From the NCBI GenBank assembly GCA_031119395.1, contig JAVHYA010000010.1:22480-86479 (forward strand): 64,000 bases of DNA, written 5' to 3'. A model generated the notes under the pieces. That model did not search any database. It had not been told where the DNA came from and was given only the letters and a program-made list of their open reading frames with translations. The number at the start of each line of letters is the position of its first letter. Position 1 is the first letter of the stretch. Origin of the DNA: Pseudomonadota bacterium (GTDB lineage Bacteria; Pseudomonadota; Gammaproteobacteria; Burkholderiales; Burkholderiaceae_C). Positions 32,150-41,737 of this stretch are shown in pieces. A program made the position numbers and the translations under genes.

Positions 32150-32178
32150 AAAAAGCCGGGCTCGACCCGGCTTTTTTT
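32150..32178. terminator. Bidirectional intrinsic terminator
   Basis: aaaaagccggg (32150-32160) and cccggcttttt (32166-32176) pair perfectly around ctcga, with T-runs possible in both directions. It serves the glycine-zipper gene and the converging FKBP gene. Confidence 0.93.
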
Positions 32179-32196
32179 CGGCCCCGTGCGATGGCC

Positions 32197-32721
32197 TCAG
32201 TGCAGGCGGTCGTTGCCCGGCGCCATCGGCTCGAAACGGAAGAAGCCCGTGCCCGCCGTGCCCTTGCCGATTTCGTCCTCCGTCGCCTCGCGCACCGAGC
32301 GCACGGTGACCGACAGGCGCAGCGCGATGCCGGCCAGCGGGTGGTTGCCGTCGAGCACGAGGTGGTCCGGGTAGATCTCGGCGACCGTGTAGAGCGCGTT
32401 CTTGGGGATGTTGTCGCTCACGCCCTGGGGCAGGGCGGCGCCGTCGAAGGTCATGCCTTCCTCGACCTCGGCCGGGAAGAGCGAGCGGGGCTCCAGGAAG
32501 AGCAACTGGTCGTCGAAATCGCCGAAGGCCTGCTCGGGCTCCAGGTGCAACGACACGACGTCGCCGACCTCGTGGCCCTGCAGGGCGGCCTCCACGGTGT
32601 CGAACAGATCGTCGCCGCCGACGAGGAACTCCACCGGTTCGTCCAGCACATCGAGCGTGTCGCCCAGGGTGTCCTTGAGCGTCCAGGTCAGGCCGACCAC
32701 GCATTGGGGGGTGATTTCCAT
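32197..32721 (-). CDS. SlyD-like FKBP-type peptidyl-prolyl isomerase
   Basis: A 174-residue cytoplasmic FKBP with an inserted chaperone flap (IF) domain, as in SlyD/SlpA. Visible are DTLDVLDEPVEFLVGGDDLFDTVEAAL (FKBP core), HEVGDVVSLHLEPEQAFGDFDD (about residues 55-76) and GNHPLAGIALRLSVTVRSVREAT. The His/Cys-rich metal-binding tail of E. coli SlyD is absent. The ATG at 32721 lies only 16 bp from the start of the divergent oxygenase gene. Confidence 0.9.
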   Translation of the reverse strand: MEITPQCVVGLTWTLKDTLGDTLDVLDEPVEFLVGGDDLFDTVEAALQGHEVGDVVSLHLEPEQAFGDFDDQLLFLEPRSLFPAEVEEGMTFDGAALPQGVSDNIPKNALYTVAEIYPDHLVLDGNHPLAGIALRLSVTVRSVREATEDEIGKGTAGTGFFRFEPMAPGNDRLH

Positions 32722-32737
32722 GGGGGAGAATTCTCCC
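32722..32737. promoter_or_regulatory. 16-bp divergent start region with shared palindromic ribosome-binding sites
   Basis: The gap reads gggggagaattctccc. The plus strand has GGGGGAG and the minus strand GGGAGAA, each spaced as a Shine-Dalgarno for its own ATG. Promoters for both genes must lie inside the opposite coding sequence. Confidence 0.6.
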
Positions 32738-33874
32738 ATGGACATCTCCCGACCGCTGCCCCTGCTGGGCGGCCTCACGCCCGACCGATTCATGCGCCGG
32801 CACTGGCAGAAGAAGCCGCTGCTGGTGCGCCAGGCCATGCCGGGCATCGTGCCGCCAGTGGCGCGCCACCGGCTCTTCGAGCTGGCGGGCGAGGAGGGCG
32901 TCGAATCGCGCCTGGTCGAGCACGACGCGCGCCGCGGATGGCGCCTGCGCCACGGCCCCCTGGCGCGCCGCACGCTGCCGCCGCTGGCCCGGCGCGCGTG
33001 GACCCTGCTGGTGCAGGGCGTCGACCTGCACGACGAGGCCGCGCATGCGCTGCTGCAGGCCTTCCGCTTCGTGCCCGATGCCCGGCTGGACGACCTCATG
33101 ATCAGCTACGCCAGCGACGGCGGCGGCGTCGGGCCGCATTTCGACAGCTATGACGTGTTCCTGCTGCAGGTCAGCGGCCGGCGCGAATGGGCGATCGGAC
33201 GCCAGCGCGACCTGTCGCTGAAGCCCGACCTGCCGTTGAAGATCCTCGCGAACTTCGAGCCCGAGCAGCGCTTCGTGCTGGAGCCCGGCGACATGCTCTA
33301 CCTGCCGCCGCGCTATGCGCACGACGGCGTGGCCGTCGGCGGCGACTGCATGACCTACTCGATCGGCCTGCGTGCGGCCACCGATGCCGAACTGGGCGCC
33401 GACCTGCTGGTGCGCATCGCCGATGCCGCCAACGACGAACTGGCCGAAGGGGTTTCGGGCCGGCGCTATGGCGACGCGTCGCAGCCGGCCGCGGACCGAC
33501 CGGGCGCCATTCCGGCGGCCTTGCAGGCTTTCGCGCGCGAGGCGGTGCGCCGCGCCGTGGCCGGCGACGAGGCCATCGACCGCGCCCTGGGCGAGTCGCT
33601 GACCGAGCCCAAGCCCAATGTGTGGTTCGACCCGTCGGAAACGCAGGACCTGATGCAGGGCGTGCGGCTGGACCGCCGCACGCGCATGCTCTACGACGCG
33701 CGCCATGTGTTCATCAACGGCGAGAGCTTCCGTGCCGGCGGCCGCGACGCGGCGCTGATGCGCCGGCTCAGCGACGAGCGCGTGCTGACGCCCCGAGACC
33801 TGCGGCATGCCAGCGCCCAGGCCCTCGATCTGCTGGAGGACTGGCGTGAAGCGGGGTGGCTGCATGGCCGGTGA
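32738..33874 (+). CDS. JmjC-type cupin, ribosomal protein uL16 arginine hydroxylase-like (RoxA/YcfD)
   Basis: A 378-residue Fe(II)/2-oxoglutarate-dependent oxygenase. The metal triad is visible as His134-x-Asp136 (PHFDSYD) and His195 (RYAHDGVA). The N-terminal LGGLTPDRFMRRHWQKKPLLVRQA and the FLLQVSGRREWAIG segment match the YcfD/RoxA family, which hydroxylates an arginine of ribosomal protein uL16. A winged-helix-like C-terminus covers residues from about 270. The pairing with a ribosome-associated FKBP across a 16-bp gap is suggestive. Its end overlaps the next gene by 11 bp. Confidence 0.9.
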   Translation: MDISRPLPLLGGLTPDRFMRRHWQKKPLLVRQAMPGIVPPVARHRLFELAGEEGVESRLVEHDARRGWRLRHGPLARRTLPPLARRAWTLLVQGVDLHDEAAHALLQAFRFVPDARLDDLMISYASDGGGVGPHFDSYDVFLLQVSGRREWAIGRQRDLSLKPDLPLKILANFEPEQRFVLEPGDMLYLPPRYAHDGVAVGGDCMTYSIGLRAATDAELGADLLVRIADAANDELAEGVSGRRYGDASQPAADRPGAIPAALQAFAREAVRRAVAGDEAIDRALGESLTEPKPNVWFDPSETQDLMQGVRLDRRTRMLYDARHVFINGESFRAGGRDAALMRRLSDERVLTPRDLRHASAQALDLLEDWREAGWLHGR

Positions 33875-34352
33875 ACTGCCCGAAGGCGCCTTCGACGGGC
33901 GCCATGCCTTCGTCGCCCATCTGCGTACGGCCTTTGCCACCGCCGCGCAGCAGGGCTGGAAGGAGATGGTGCTGAGCGATGCCGACTTCCTGGACTGGCC
34001 GCTGGGCGAGCGCGAGGTGGTCGACGCGTTGCAGGCCTGGGCGGCCTCGGGCCGCAGCCTGCGCCTGCTGGCGCGGCGCTTCGACGGCGTCGAGCGGCAG
34101 CATGCGCGCTTCGTCCAGTGGCGGCGCATGTGGGACCACATCGTGCAGGCGCGTGCGCTGCCGGGCGAGGGCGGCAGCGAGGTGCCCAGTGCCTTCTGGA
34201 CACCGGGCTGGTTCCTGCACCGCATCGACCCCGAGCGCTGCCGCGGCGTCTGCGGGCTCGAGGCCGAGGCGCGCGTGGGGTTGCGCCAGGCACTCGACGA
34301 GCGATTCCAGCAGGGCCGGCCGGCCTTCCCGGCCTCGGTGCTGGGGCTCTAG
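33864..34352 (+). CDS. Hypothetical protein coupled to the oxygenase gene
   Basis: A 162-residue soluble protein, Trp/Arg-rich, without signal peptide or transmembrane segment. Recognisable as a conserved-looking stretch is DADFLDWPLGEREVVDALQAWA then RSLRLLARRFDGVERQHARFVQWRRMWDHIVQ, which resembles a phosphatidylserine/PLD-like or DUF-type regulatory fold found near stress genes; I cannot name the family with confidence. The ATG at 33864 overlaps the oxygenase gene by 11 bp, so translation is probably coupled. Confidence 0.8.
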   Translation: MAGELPEGAFDGRHAFVAHLRTAFATAAQQGWKEMVLSDADFLDWPLGEREVVDALQAWAASGRSLRLLARRFDGVERQHARFVQWRRMWDHIVQARALPGEGGSEVPSAFWTPGWFLHRIDPERCRGVCGLEAEARVGLRQALDERFQQGRPAFPASVLGL

Positions 34353-34401
34353 GGCCTGTTCACGCGATGCAAGGCGTTGCCCGCGCTTGCATCCAGGCCC
34401 T
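34351..34401. terminator. Composite hairpin between convergent genes
   Basis: Two nested perfect arm pairs: agggcctg (34351-34358) with caggccct (34394-34401), and gatgcaag (34366-34373) with cttgcatc (34386-34393). It has no T-run, but lies exactly between converging genes and probably ends both transcripts. Confidence 0.65.
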
Positions 34402-34405
34402 GGCC

Positions 34406-35182
34406 TCAGGCGTCGAGCCAGCAGCTGCCCTCGGCCGCGTTGGCGGTCAGCACGTCATCGGGCTGCGCGCCCAGCGCCTCGGCGAGCAGGGCCTGCGCCA
34501 GTTCCGGCCGGTTGTTCTGCTCGCTCAGGTGCGCCGCCAGCACGTGCCGCAGGCCTGCATGGTGCACGGCACGCGCGATCTGCGCCGCCGCCTGGTTGGA
34601 CAGGTGCCCGTAGTTGCCGCCGACGCGGCGCTTGAGGAAGGGCGGGTAGGACGATTGCGCCAGCAGATCGGGGTCGTGGTTCGACTCCAGCACCAGGGCC
34701 TGCAGCCCCTGCAGCCGCGCCATCACGTGCGCGCTGGCGTGCCCCAGGTCGGTCAGCACGCCCAGCGTGCGGGCGCCGTCGGTGCAGCGCAGCTGCAGCG
34801 GCTCGCGCGCATCGTGCGGCACGGTGAAGGGCGTGAGCATCAGGTCGCCCACCACGATGTCCTGGCCGTCGCGCGCGAACTGCAGGCGGCCCGCGTAGTC
34901 GGGTGCGCCCGTGGCCAGCCAGGTGCCCTCGCTCATCCAGACGGCCGCCCCGTGCTTGCGCGAGAACGCGTGCGCGCAGCCGATGTGGTCGCTGTGCTCG
35001 TGCGTGATGAAGACCGCGTCGATGTCGGAGGGCGCCACGCCGGCGCGCACGAGTCGCGCGTCGAGCTGCCGGATCCCGAAGCCGCAATCGACCAGCAGCC
35101 GCGACACCCGGCCGGCGCTGTGGACCTCCACCAGCGTCGCGTTGCCGGTGCTGCCACTGCCCAGGCTGCGAAAACGAAGCAT
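34406..35182 (-). CDS. MBL-fold metallohydrolase (YycJ/WalJ-like)
   Basis: A 258-residue cytoplasmic metallo-beta-lactamase-fold protein. The N-terminus FRSLGSGSTGNATLVEV and the metal motif THEHSDHIG (about residues 60-68) match the YycJ family, proposed to be 5'-exonucleases. Further metal ligands are in VLTDLGHAS, LESNHDPDLL and AAHLSEQNN. It is the last gene of a dapA-bamC-MBL series on the minus strand, an order I associate with Burkholderiales. Confidence 0.9.
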   Translation of the reverse strand: MLRFRSLGSGSTGNATLVEVHSAGRVSRLLVDCGFGIRQLDARLVRAGVAPSDIDAVFITHEHSDHIGCAHAFSRKHGAAVWMSEGTWLATGAPDYAGRLQFARDGQDIVVGDLMLTPFTVPHDAREPLQLRCTDGARTLGVLTDLGHASAHVMARLQGLQALVLESNHDPDLLAQSSYPPFLKRRVGGNYGHLSNQAAAQIARAVHHAGLRHVLAAHLSEQNNRPELAQALLAEALGAQPDDVLTANAAEGSCWLDA

Positions 35183-35203
35183 CCCTAATCCCTAGAAACG
35201 CGA

Positions 35204-35223
35204 ATGCCGGCGGCAGCCGGCAT
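35204..35223. terminator. Hairpin between bamC and the MBL gene
   Basis: Perfect arms atgccggc (35204-35211) and gccggcat (35216-35223) around ggca. A T-run is lacking, so it may attenuate rather than end transcription. Confidence 0.45.
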
Positions 35224-35268
35224 CGCAATCGGGCCGCGCGGGCAGGGGGCCTGCCCGGCGGACATTCA

Positions 35269-36351
35269 TCACTTCAGGTCGTCGGCGATGACCTGGACGA
35301 TGCGCTGCGCATTGGCCGAGGTCTCGGGGCCGCCGGCTTCGTTGAGCACCGACACCGTGGTTGATTCGCCCTGGCTCTTGACCTGGACGCGGTACTTCGC
35401 GGGCTTCTCGGCGTCCCTGGAGCGGTTGAAGAGCTTGCCGAAGAAGCCCTGCTCCTTGCGGTCGGCATCGGGGGTCACGTAGCGCACGAAGTAGATGCCG
35501 GCGCTGCGGTCGCGGTCCTCGACGGTGAAGCCCGTGCGGTCCAAGGCCAGGCCGACGCGGCGCCAGGCGCGGTCGAAGCCTTCGCTGATCTGCACCACCG
35601 GCTGGCCGCCGACCGTGGCGACCTGGGCAGCGCGGGCCGACGGCGGTGCCGAGGCCACGGCCGCCTTCGACTGCTCCTGCGTGACGCCGAGCTTGACCAT
35701 CAGGCGGCGCAGGAATTCGGTCTCCAGTTCGGGGTCGACCGGGCGCGGCTGCCAGTTGGTGAGTTCCTTGCGCTGGGTGGTGTAGACCTCGACCATGCCG
35801 CGGTGGCTGATGTAGATCTCGGTGCCGTTGGGGCTGCGCTCCATGCGGGTGCGGAAGCGATCGAGTTCACCGGTGGAGTAGGCGCTGTCGATCAGCTTGC
35901 CCAGCGAGCTGCGGATGATGTCCTGCGGGATCTTGGCGCGGTTCTCGGCCCAGTCCGTTTCCATGATGCCGAGGTTGCGCTGCTCCATCGTCAGCAGGAA
36001 GCCGTTCTCGAGCCAGAAGTCGCGCACCGTGTCCCACAGCTGTTCGGGCGGGCGGTTGACCACGATCCAGCGCTCCTGGCCCGCACGTTCCATGCGCACG
36101 TCGCCCAGGCTGGCCACGGCCGTCGGAATGGCGGGCGCGTTGGCGCGGCCCGCCTCGAAGGCGTTGGCCGACACGGCGCCGCCCGGGATGGCGTAGCGGT
36201 TCTCGCGCGAGAGCTGGGTCAGGTCCGGCGGGACCTCCAGCGTCGGGGCCTTGCCCGCGCTCTTGTATTCGATCTTGTCGCTTTCCAGGACAGAGCAGGC
36301 GGCCAGGCTGGCCACCAGGGCCAGCAGAACGAGTCGCGTACAGGTTTTCAA
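35269..36351 (-). CDS. bamC: Outer-membrane assembly lipoprotein BamC
   Basis: BamC is a lipoprotein of the BAM complex that inserts outer-membrane proteins. The 360-residue protein has the lipobox LAA-C (Cys19), a flexible N-terminal region with PPDLTQLSRENRYAIP (the BamD-binding loop type) and two helix-grip domains (about 90-215 and 245-360). It follows dapA by 108 bp in the same direction, the conserved dapA-bamC arrangement. Confidence 0.93.
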   Translation of the reverse strand: MKTCTRLVLLALVASLAACSVLESDKIEYKSAGKAPTLEVPPDLTQLSRENRYAIPGGAVSANAFEAGRANAPAIPTAVASLGDVRMERAGQERWIVVNRPPEQLWDTVRDFWLENGFLLTMEQRNLGIMETDWAENRAKIPQDIIRSSLGKLIDSAYSTGELDRFRTRMERSPNGTEIYISHRGMVEVYTTQRKELTNWQPRPVDPELETEFLRRLMVKLGVTQEQSKAAVASAPPSARAAQVATVGGQPVVQISEGFDRAWRRVGLALDRTGFTVEDRDRSAGIYFVRYVTPDADRKEQGFFGKLFNRSRDAEKPAKYRVQVKSQGESTTVSVLNEAGGPETSANAQRIVQVIADDLK

Positions 36352-36459
36352 CGTAGTCTTCCTTCAGCGGAAATGGTGTCGGTCGGTCGGGGGAGCGGGC
36401 GCGCCCGCATGTTCAGAGTGCGCCGGCGGACAAAGGTTGCCGCCCGGACGCGATGGGTT

Positions 36460-37350
36460 TCAATCGCCGATGAGCCCGCAGGCGCGTAGCGCGGCCTCCA
36501 CGACGGGGCGATTGCCCTCGGCCAGTTCGGTCAGGGGCAGGCGCAGCGCGCCGCCCATGCGGCCCATGCGTTGCAGGGCCCACTTGACCGGGATGGGGTT
36601 GGGCTCGACGAACAGGTGGCGGTGCAGCGGCATCAGCGCGAACTGGATCTGCATGGCCTTGCGTGCGTCGCCGGCGATGGCCGCCACGCACAGCTCGTGC
36701 ATCTGGCGCGGCGCCACGTTGGCGGTGACGCTGATGTTGCCCTGCCCGCCGCACAGCATGAGCGCCACGGCAGTCGGGTCGTCGCCCGAATAGATGGCGA
36801 AGCCCTTGGGTGCTTCCTTGATGAGCCACTGGGCGCGTTCGATGTTGCCCGTGGCTTCCTTGATGCCGACGATGCCGGGCACCTGCGCCAGGCGCAGCAC
36901 CGTGTCGTGCGCCATATCGGCGACCGTCCGGCCGGGCACGTTGTACAGCACCATCGGCAGGTCGCCGGTGGCTTCGGCGATCGCCTTGAAGTGGCGGTAC
37001 TGGCCTTCCTGCGTGGGCTTGTTGTAGTAGGGCACGACCTGCAGCTGCGAGTCGGCGCCCACGCCCTTGGCGTAGCGGGCCAGCTCGATGGCTTCCTTCG
37101 TGGAGTTGGCGCCGCAGCCGGCCATCACGGGCACGCGGCCCGCCGCCTGTTCGACCGAGACGCGGATGATCTCGCAATGCTCCTCGACGTCCACCGTCGG
37201 CGATTCGCCCGTGGTGCCGACGACACCCAGGCAGTCGGTGCCTTCGGCGATGTGCCAGTCGATCAGCCGCCGCAGCGCGGGGTAGTCGACGCTGCCGTCT
37301 TCGTGCATCGGCGTGACGAGCGCGACGATGCTGCCAGTCAGTTGCTCCAA
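36460..37350 (-). CDS. dapA: 4-hydroxy-tetrahydrodipicolinate synthase
   Basis: DapA condenses pyruvate and aspartate semialdehyde in lysine and diaminopimelate synthesis. The 296-residue TIM barrel shows [26 protein letters not shown], the YNVPGRTV loop with the catalytic Tyr and [12 protein letters not shown] with the Schiff-base Lys. The start appears to be TTG at 37350. The bases before it on this strand read acctcc, which is anti-Shine-Dalgarno rather than a ribosome-binding site, so the start signal is odd. Confidence 0.95.
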   Translation of the reverse strand: MEQLTGSIVALVTPMHEDGSVDYPALRRLIDWHIAEGTDCLGVVGTTGESPTVDVEEHCEIIRVSVEQAAGRVPVMAGCGANSTKEAIELARYAKGVGADSQLQVVPYYNKPTQEGQYRHFKAIAEATGDLPMVLYNVPGRTVADMAHDTVLRLAQVPGIVGIKEATGNIERAQWLIKEAPKGFAIYSGDDPTAVALMLCGGQGNISVTANVAPRQMHELCVAAIAGDARKAMQIQFALMPLHRHLFVEPNPIPVKWALQRMGRMGGALRLPLTELAEGNRPVVEAALRACGLIGD

Positions 37351-37386
37351 GGAGGTCTCTTTGTCGGTAGAAGGTAAACCGGCATT

Positions 37387-37980
37387 CTACTGAGGCGCGG
37401 CGGACGGCCCCAGCGGGTACCTCGGGGGTGTTCCCGTAGGCGCCGGCGCGGGCCGCACGGCGGCGATGCGCTGGACGAAGCGTTCCGGCCCGGTCAGGAA
37501 GCCGTCCTCGTAGGCCACGATGCGCAGCCCCGCCGCCGCGGCCAGCAGTTCGCCCGGCGCCAGCAGGAAGTCGGGGCGAGAGGGCCGGCCGACGCTCTCG
37601 TTGCCCTGGGCGAAGGTTTCGTACAGCAGCACGCCCCCGGGCGCGACCGCGGCCACGATGTCCGGCAGCCGCGGGCGCCACAGGTAGTGGGTGACGACCA
37701 CGGCGTCGAATCCCCGGCCCGCCAGGGGCCACGGCCCGCCCTCGATGTCGGCCTCGAGCGCTTCGGCCACCGCCGCCACGGCGGCAATGGCCGCCGGGTC
37801 GCGGTCGAGCGCGGTGACCCGATGGCCACGCCCATGCAGGAAGAACGCATGACGCCCGGCACCGCAGGCCACGTCCAGCACGCTGCCGCCAGCCGGGATG
37901 AGGGGAGCCCAGCGCACGATCCAGGCGGACGGGTGGCCTGCTGCGTGGTCCGAGGGGGGCATCGATGCTACGTTATTCAT
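37387..37980 (-). CDS. SAM-dependent methyltransferase
   Basis: A 197-residue class I methyltransferase, TehB-like. The SAM motif I is VLDVACGAGRHAFFL (about residues 34-48), followed by ALDRDPAAIAAV and VVVTHYLWRPRLPDIVAAVAPGG. The substrate is unknown. The ATG at 37980 lies inside dispersed repeat copy F, so the repeat supplies the start codon; the alternative ATG seven codons later would remove this dependence. It lies 36 bp upstream of dapA on the same strand. Confidence 0.88.
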   Translation of the reverse strand: MNNVASMPPSDHAAGHPSAWIVRWAPLIPAGGSVLDVACGAGRHAFFLHGRGHRVTALDRDPAAIAAVAAVAEALEADIEGGPWPLAGRGFDAVVVTHYLWRPRLPDIVAAVAPGGVLLYETFAQGNESVGRPSRPDFLLAPGELLAAAAGLRIVAYEDGFLTGPERFVQRIAAVRPAPAPTGTPPRYPLGPSAAPQ

Positions 37981-38030
37981 AGCGACTCCTGCAGGCTGGG
38001 CGGGCGGTGCAGCCTGATTCGGCTCGAAAA
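37967..38030 (+). repeat. 64-bp dispersed repeat, copy F (start of methyltransferase gene)
   Basis: gctacgttattcatagcg, then gcaggctgggcgggcggtgc and ggctcgaaaa. It aligns with copy A without gaps over 64 bp. It contains the methyltransferase ATG (37978-37980) on the opposite strand. Confidence 0.8.
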
Positions 38031-38034
38031 CCGG

Positions 38035-38196
38035 TCAGAAGCACGACCACAGCTGGTCCACCAGCATCACCAGGAAGCCCGGCTGCGCGTACAGCATGAA
38101 CACCCCGCCGAGCACGGCAGCGGCTGCGGCCCACAGCGCCCAGCGGCTCCGGCGCGGGCGGGCACGTGCCGAGGGAGTGATGGTCGGGGCGCTCAT
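38035..38196 (-). CDS. Small single-pass membrane protein coupled to the MFS gene
   Basis: A 53-residue protein, MSAPTITPSARARPRRSRW then a single hydrophobic helix (about residues 19-46) and a short tail ending WSCF. The basic N-terminus should stay in the cytoplasm. It overlaps the MFS gene by 4 bp (ATGA), so it is likely translated by coupling. I do not recognise the family. It may be a small accessory subunit of the transporter. Confidence 0.65.
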   Translation of the reverse strand: MSAPTITPSARARPRRSRWALWAAAAAVLGGVFMLYAQPGFLVMLVDQLWSCF

Positions 38197-39404
38197 GCCG
38201 GCTGCGCCGCCCCGCGCGGGATGGCGCCTTCCTTCACCGGCAGGTTCACCAGCGCGGCGAAGACGCCCAGCGCGATCGCGATGTACCAGACGATGTCGTA
38301 GCTGCCCGTTCGGTCGTACAGGTAGCCGCCCAGCCACACGCCGAGGAAGGAGCCCACCTGGTGGCTGAGGAACACGAAGCCGCCCAGCATCGACAGATGG
38401 GCCACGCCGAAGATCTGCGCAATGATGGCGTTGGTCGGCGGCACGGTGGACAGCCACAGCGCCCCGATGACCGCCGCGAAGACGTACACCGACCACGGCG
38501 TCAGCGGCACCAGCAGGAAGACGGTGATCGCCACCGCCCGGCCGAAATAGATGAAGGCGAGGATCTTGCGCTTGGCCAGGCGCTGTCCGAGCGACCCCGC
38601 GATGTAGGTGCCGACCACGTTGAACAGGCCGATCAGCGCCAGCGCATAGCCCGCCACCTGCGGCGACAGGCCGTGGTCCTTGAGGTAGCTGGGCATGTGC
38701 ACGCCGATGAACACCACCTGGAACCCGCAGACGAAATAGCCGGCCATCAGCAGCACGAAGCTGGGATAGCGGAACGCCTCGGCCACTGCCTGGGCGATGG
38801 TCTGCTCGCGCCGTGCCGCGCCGGCACTGCGCTGCGGCTCGCGCAGGCCGAAGGCCAGGGGCACGATGACCAGCACCAGCACGGCCAGCGCCAGCAGTGC
38901 GTTGTGCCAGCCGAGGTGCAGGATGAGCTGCCCTTCGACCGGCACCATGAAGAACTGGCCGAAGGAGCCGGCCGCGGCCGTGACGCCCATGGCCCAGGAA
39001 CGGCGCTCGGCGGGCAACTGCCGGCCGATCACCCCGTAGACCACGGCGTAGGTGGTGCCCGCCTGTGCCATCCCGATCAGCACGCCGGCGGTCAGGGCGA
39101 AGAGCGTCGGGGTGGGCGACAGCGCCATGCCGGCCAGCCCCAGCGCATAGAACGCCGCGCCCATGAGCAGCACGCGGAAGGCGCCCAGCTTGTCGGCCAG
39201 CATGCCCGCGAATACGCCGGCCACGCCCCAGGCCAGGTTCTGGATCGCGATGGCCAGCGAGAAGGTCTGGCGCGTCCAGCCCTGTTCCTGGGTGATGGGC
39301 TGCAGCCACAGGCCGAAGCCGTGCCGGATGCCCATCGACAGGGTCACGACCAGGGCGCCGCACAGGAGGACCTGGCGCATCGACAGGGGGGCGGGAGCGG
39401 ACAT
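38193..39404 (-). CDS. MFS transporter
   Basis: A 403-residue twelve-helix major facilitator. It starts MSAPAPLSMRQVLLCGALVVTLSMG and has GIRHGFGLWLQPITQEQGWTRQTFSLAIAIQN in the first helix pair and GMLADKLGAFRVLLMG at the 2-3 loop, resembling oxalate/formate-antiporter-like or carboxylate MFS carriers. The substrate is unknown. It diverges from parE across 272 bp, which contain one copy of a second dispersed repeat. Confidence 0.88.
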   Translation of the reverse strand: MSAPAPLSMRQVLLCGALVVTLSMGIRHGFGLWLQPITQEQGWTRQTFSLAIAIQNLAWGVAGVFAGMLADKLGAFRVLLMGAAFYALGLAGMALSPTPTLFALTAGVLIGMAQAGTTYAVVYGVIGRQLPAERRSWAMGVTAAAGSFGQFFMVPVEGQLILHLGWHNALLALAVLVLVIVPLAFGLREPQRSAGAARREQTIAQAVAEAFRYPSFVLLMAGYFVCGFQVVFIGVHMPSYLKDHGLSPQVAGYALALIGLFNVVGTYIAGSLGQRLAKRKILAFIYFGRAVAITVFLLVPLTPWSVYVFAAVIGALWLSTVPPTNAIIAQIFGVAHLSMLGGFVFLSHQVGSFLGVWLGGYLYDRTGSYDIVWYIAIALGVFAALVNLPVKEGAIPRGAAQPA

Positions 39405-39524
39405 GGGAGTGGCGTGTCTCTGGGGTGTTCTTTCGTCGCGGAAGCGGCGGCCGCGCGATTGTCCGTGCTTTGGGTTCGCCGCGCAGCGCCGAGGAAAACA
39501 GCGCCGAGCGGTGCTGCGGGCGAA

Positions 39525-39585
39525 AGCGCAATCGGCCTGCAGCGCACGCCAGCCGTGCGCCGGCGCCAAACTCGTAACGAACGTG
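39525..39585 (+). repeat. 61-bp dispersed repeat family 2, copy 1
   Basis: From gcgcaatcggcctg to cgtaacgaacgtga. It aligns without gaps to 62778-62838 with 48 of 61 positions identical. It ends 91 bp before the parE start. Confidence 0.75.
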
Positions 39586-39662
39586 ACGATTCCGTGCGCC
39601 CGCGCGCCGCCGTGGGGCGGGCATGGCTGGATGGGCATCCAGTATTTGCGCGGCCGGCTGAC

Positions 39663-39668
39663 TACAAT
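39663..39668 (+). promoter_or_regulatory. -10-like hexamer placed for a nearly leaderless parE mRNA
   Basis: TACAAT ends 8 nt before the parE ATG, giving a predicted leader of about 2 nt. No Shine-Dalgarno sequence is present before the ATG. Confidence 0.45.
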
Positions 39669-39676
39669 CCGCCGCC

Positions 39677-41653
<1,977 letters not shown>

Positions 41654-41737
41654 GCCGGCGGGCCGCTGAGGCCTGCCGCGACCGCGGCCTGGGGTCGCGC
41701 CGCTGCGGGCGGCGCGGCACCGGCCCTTCTTTTCGCG

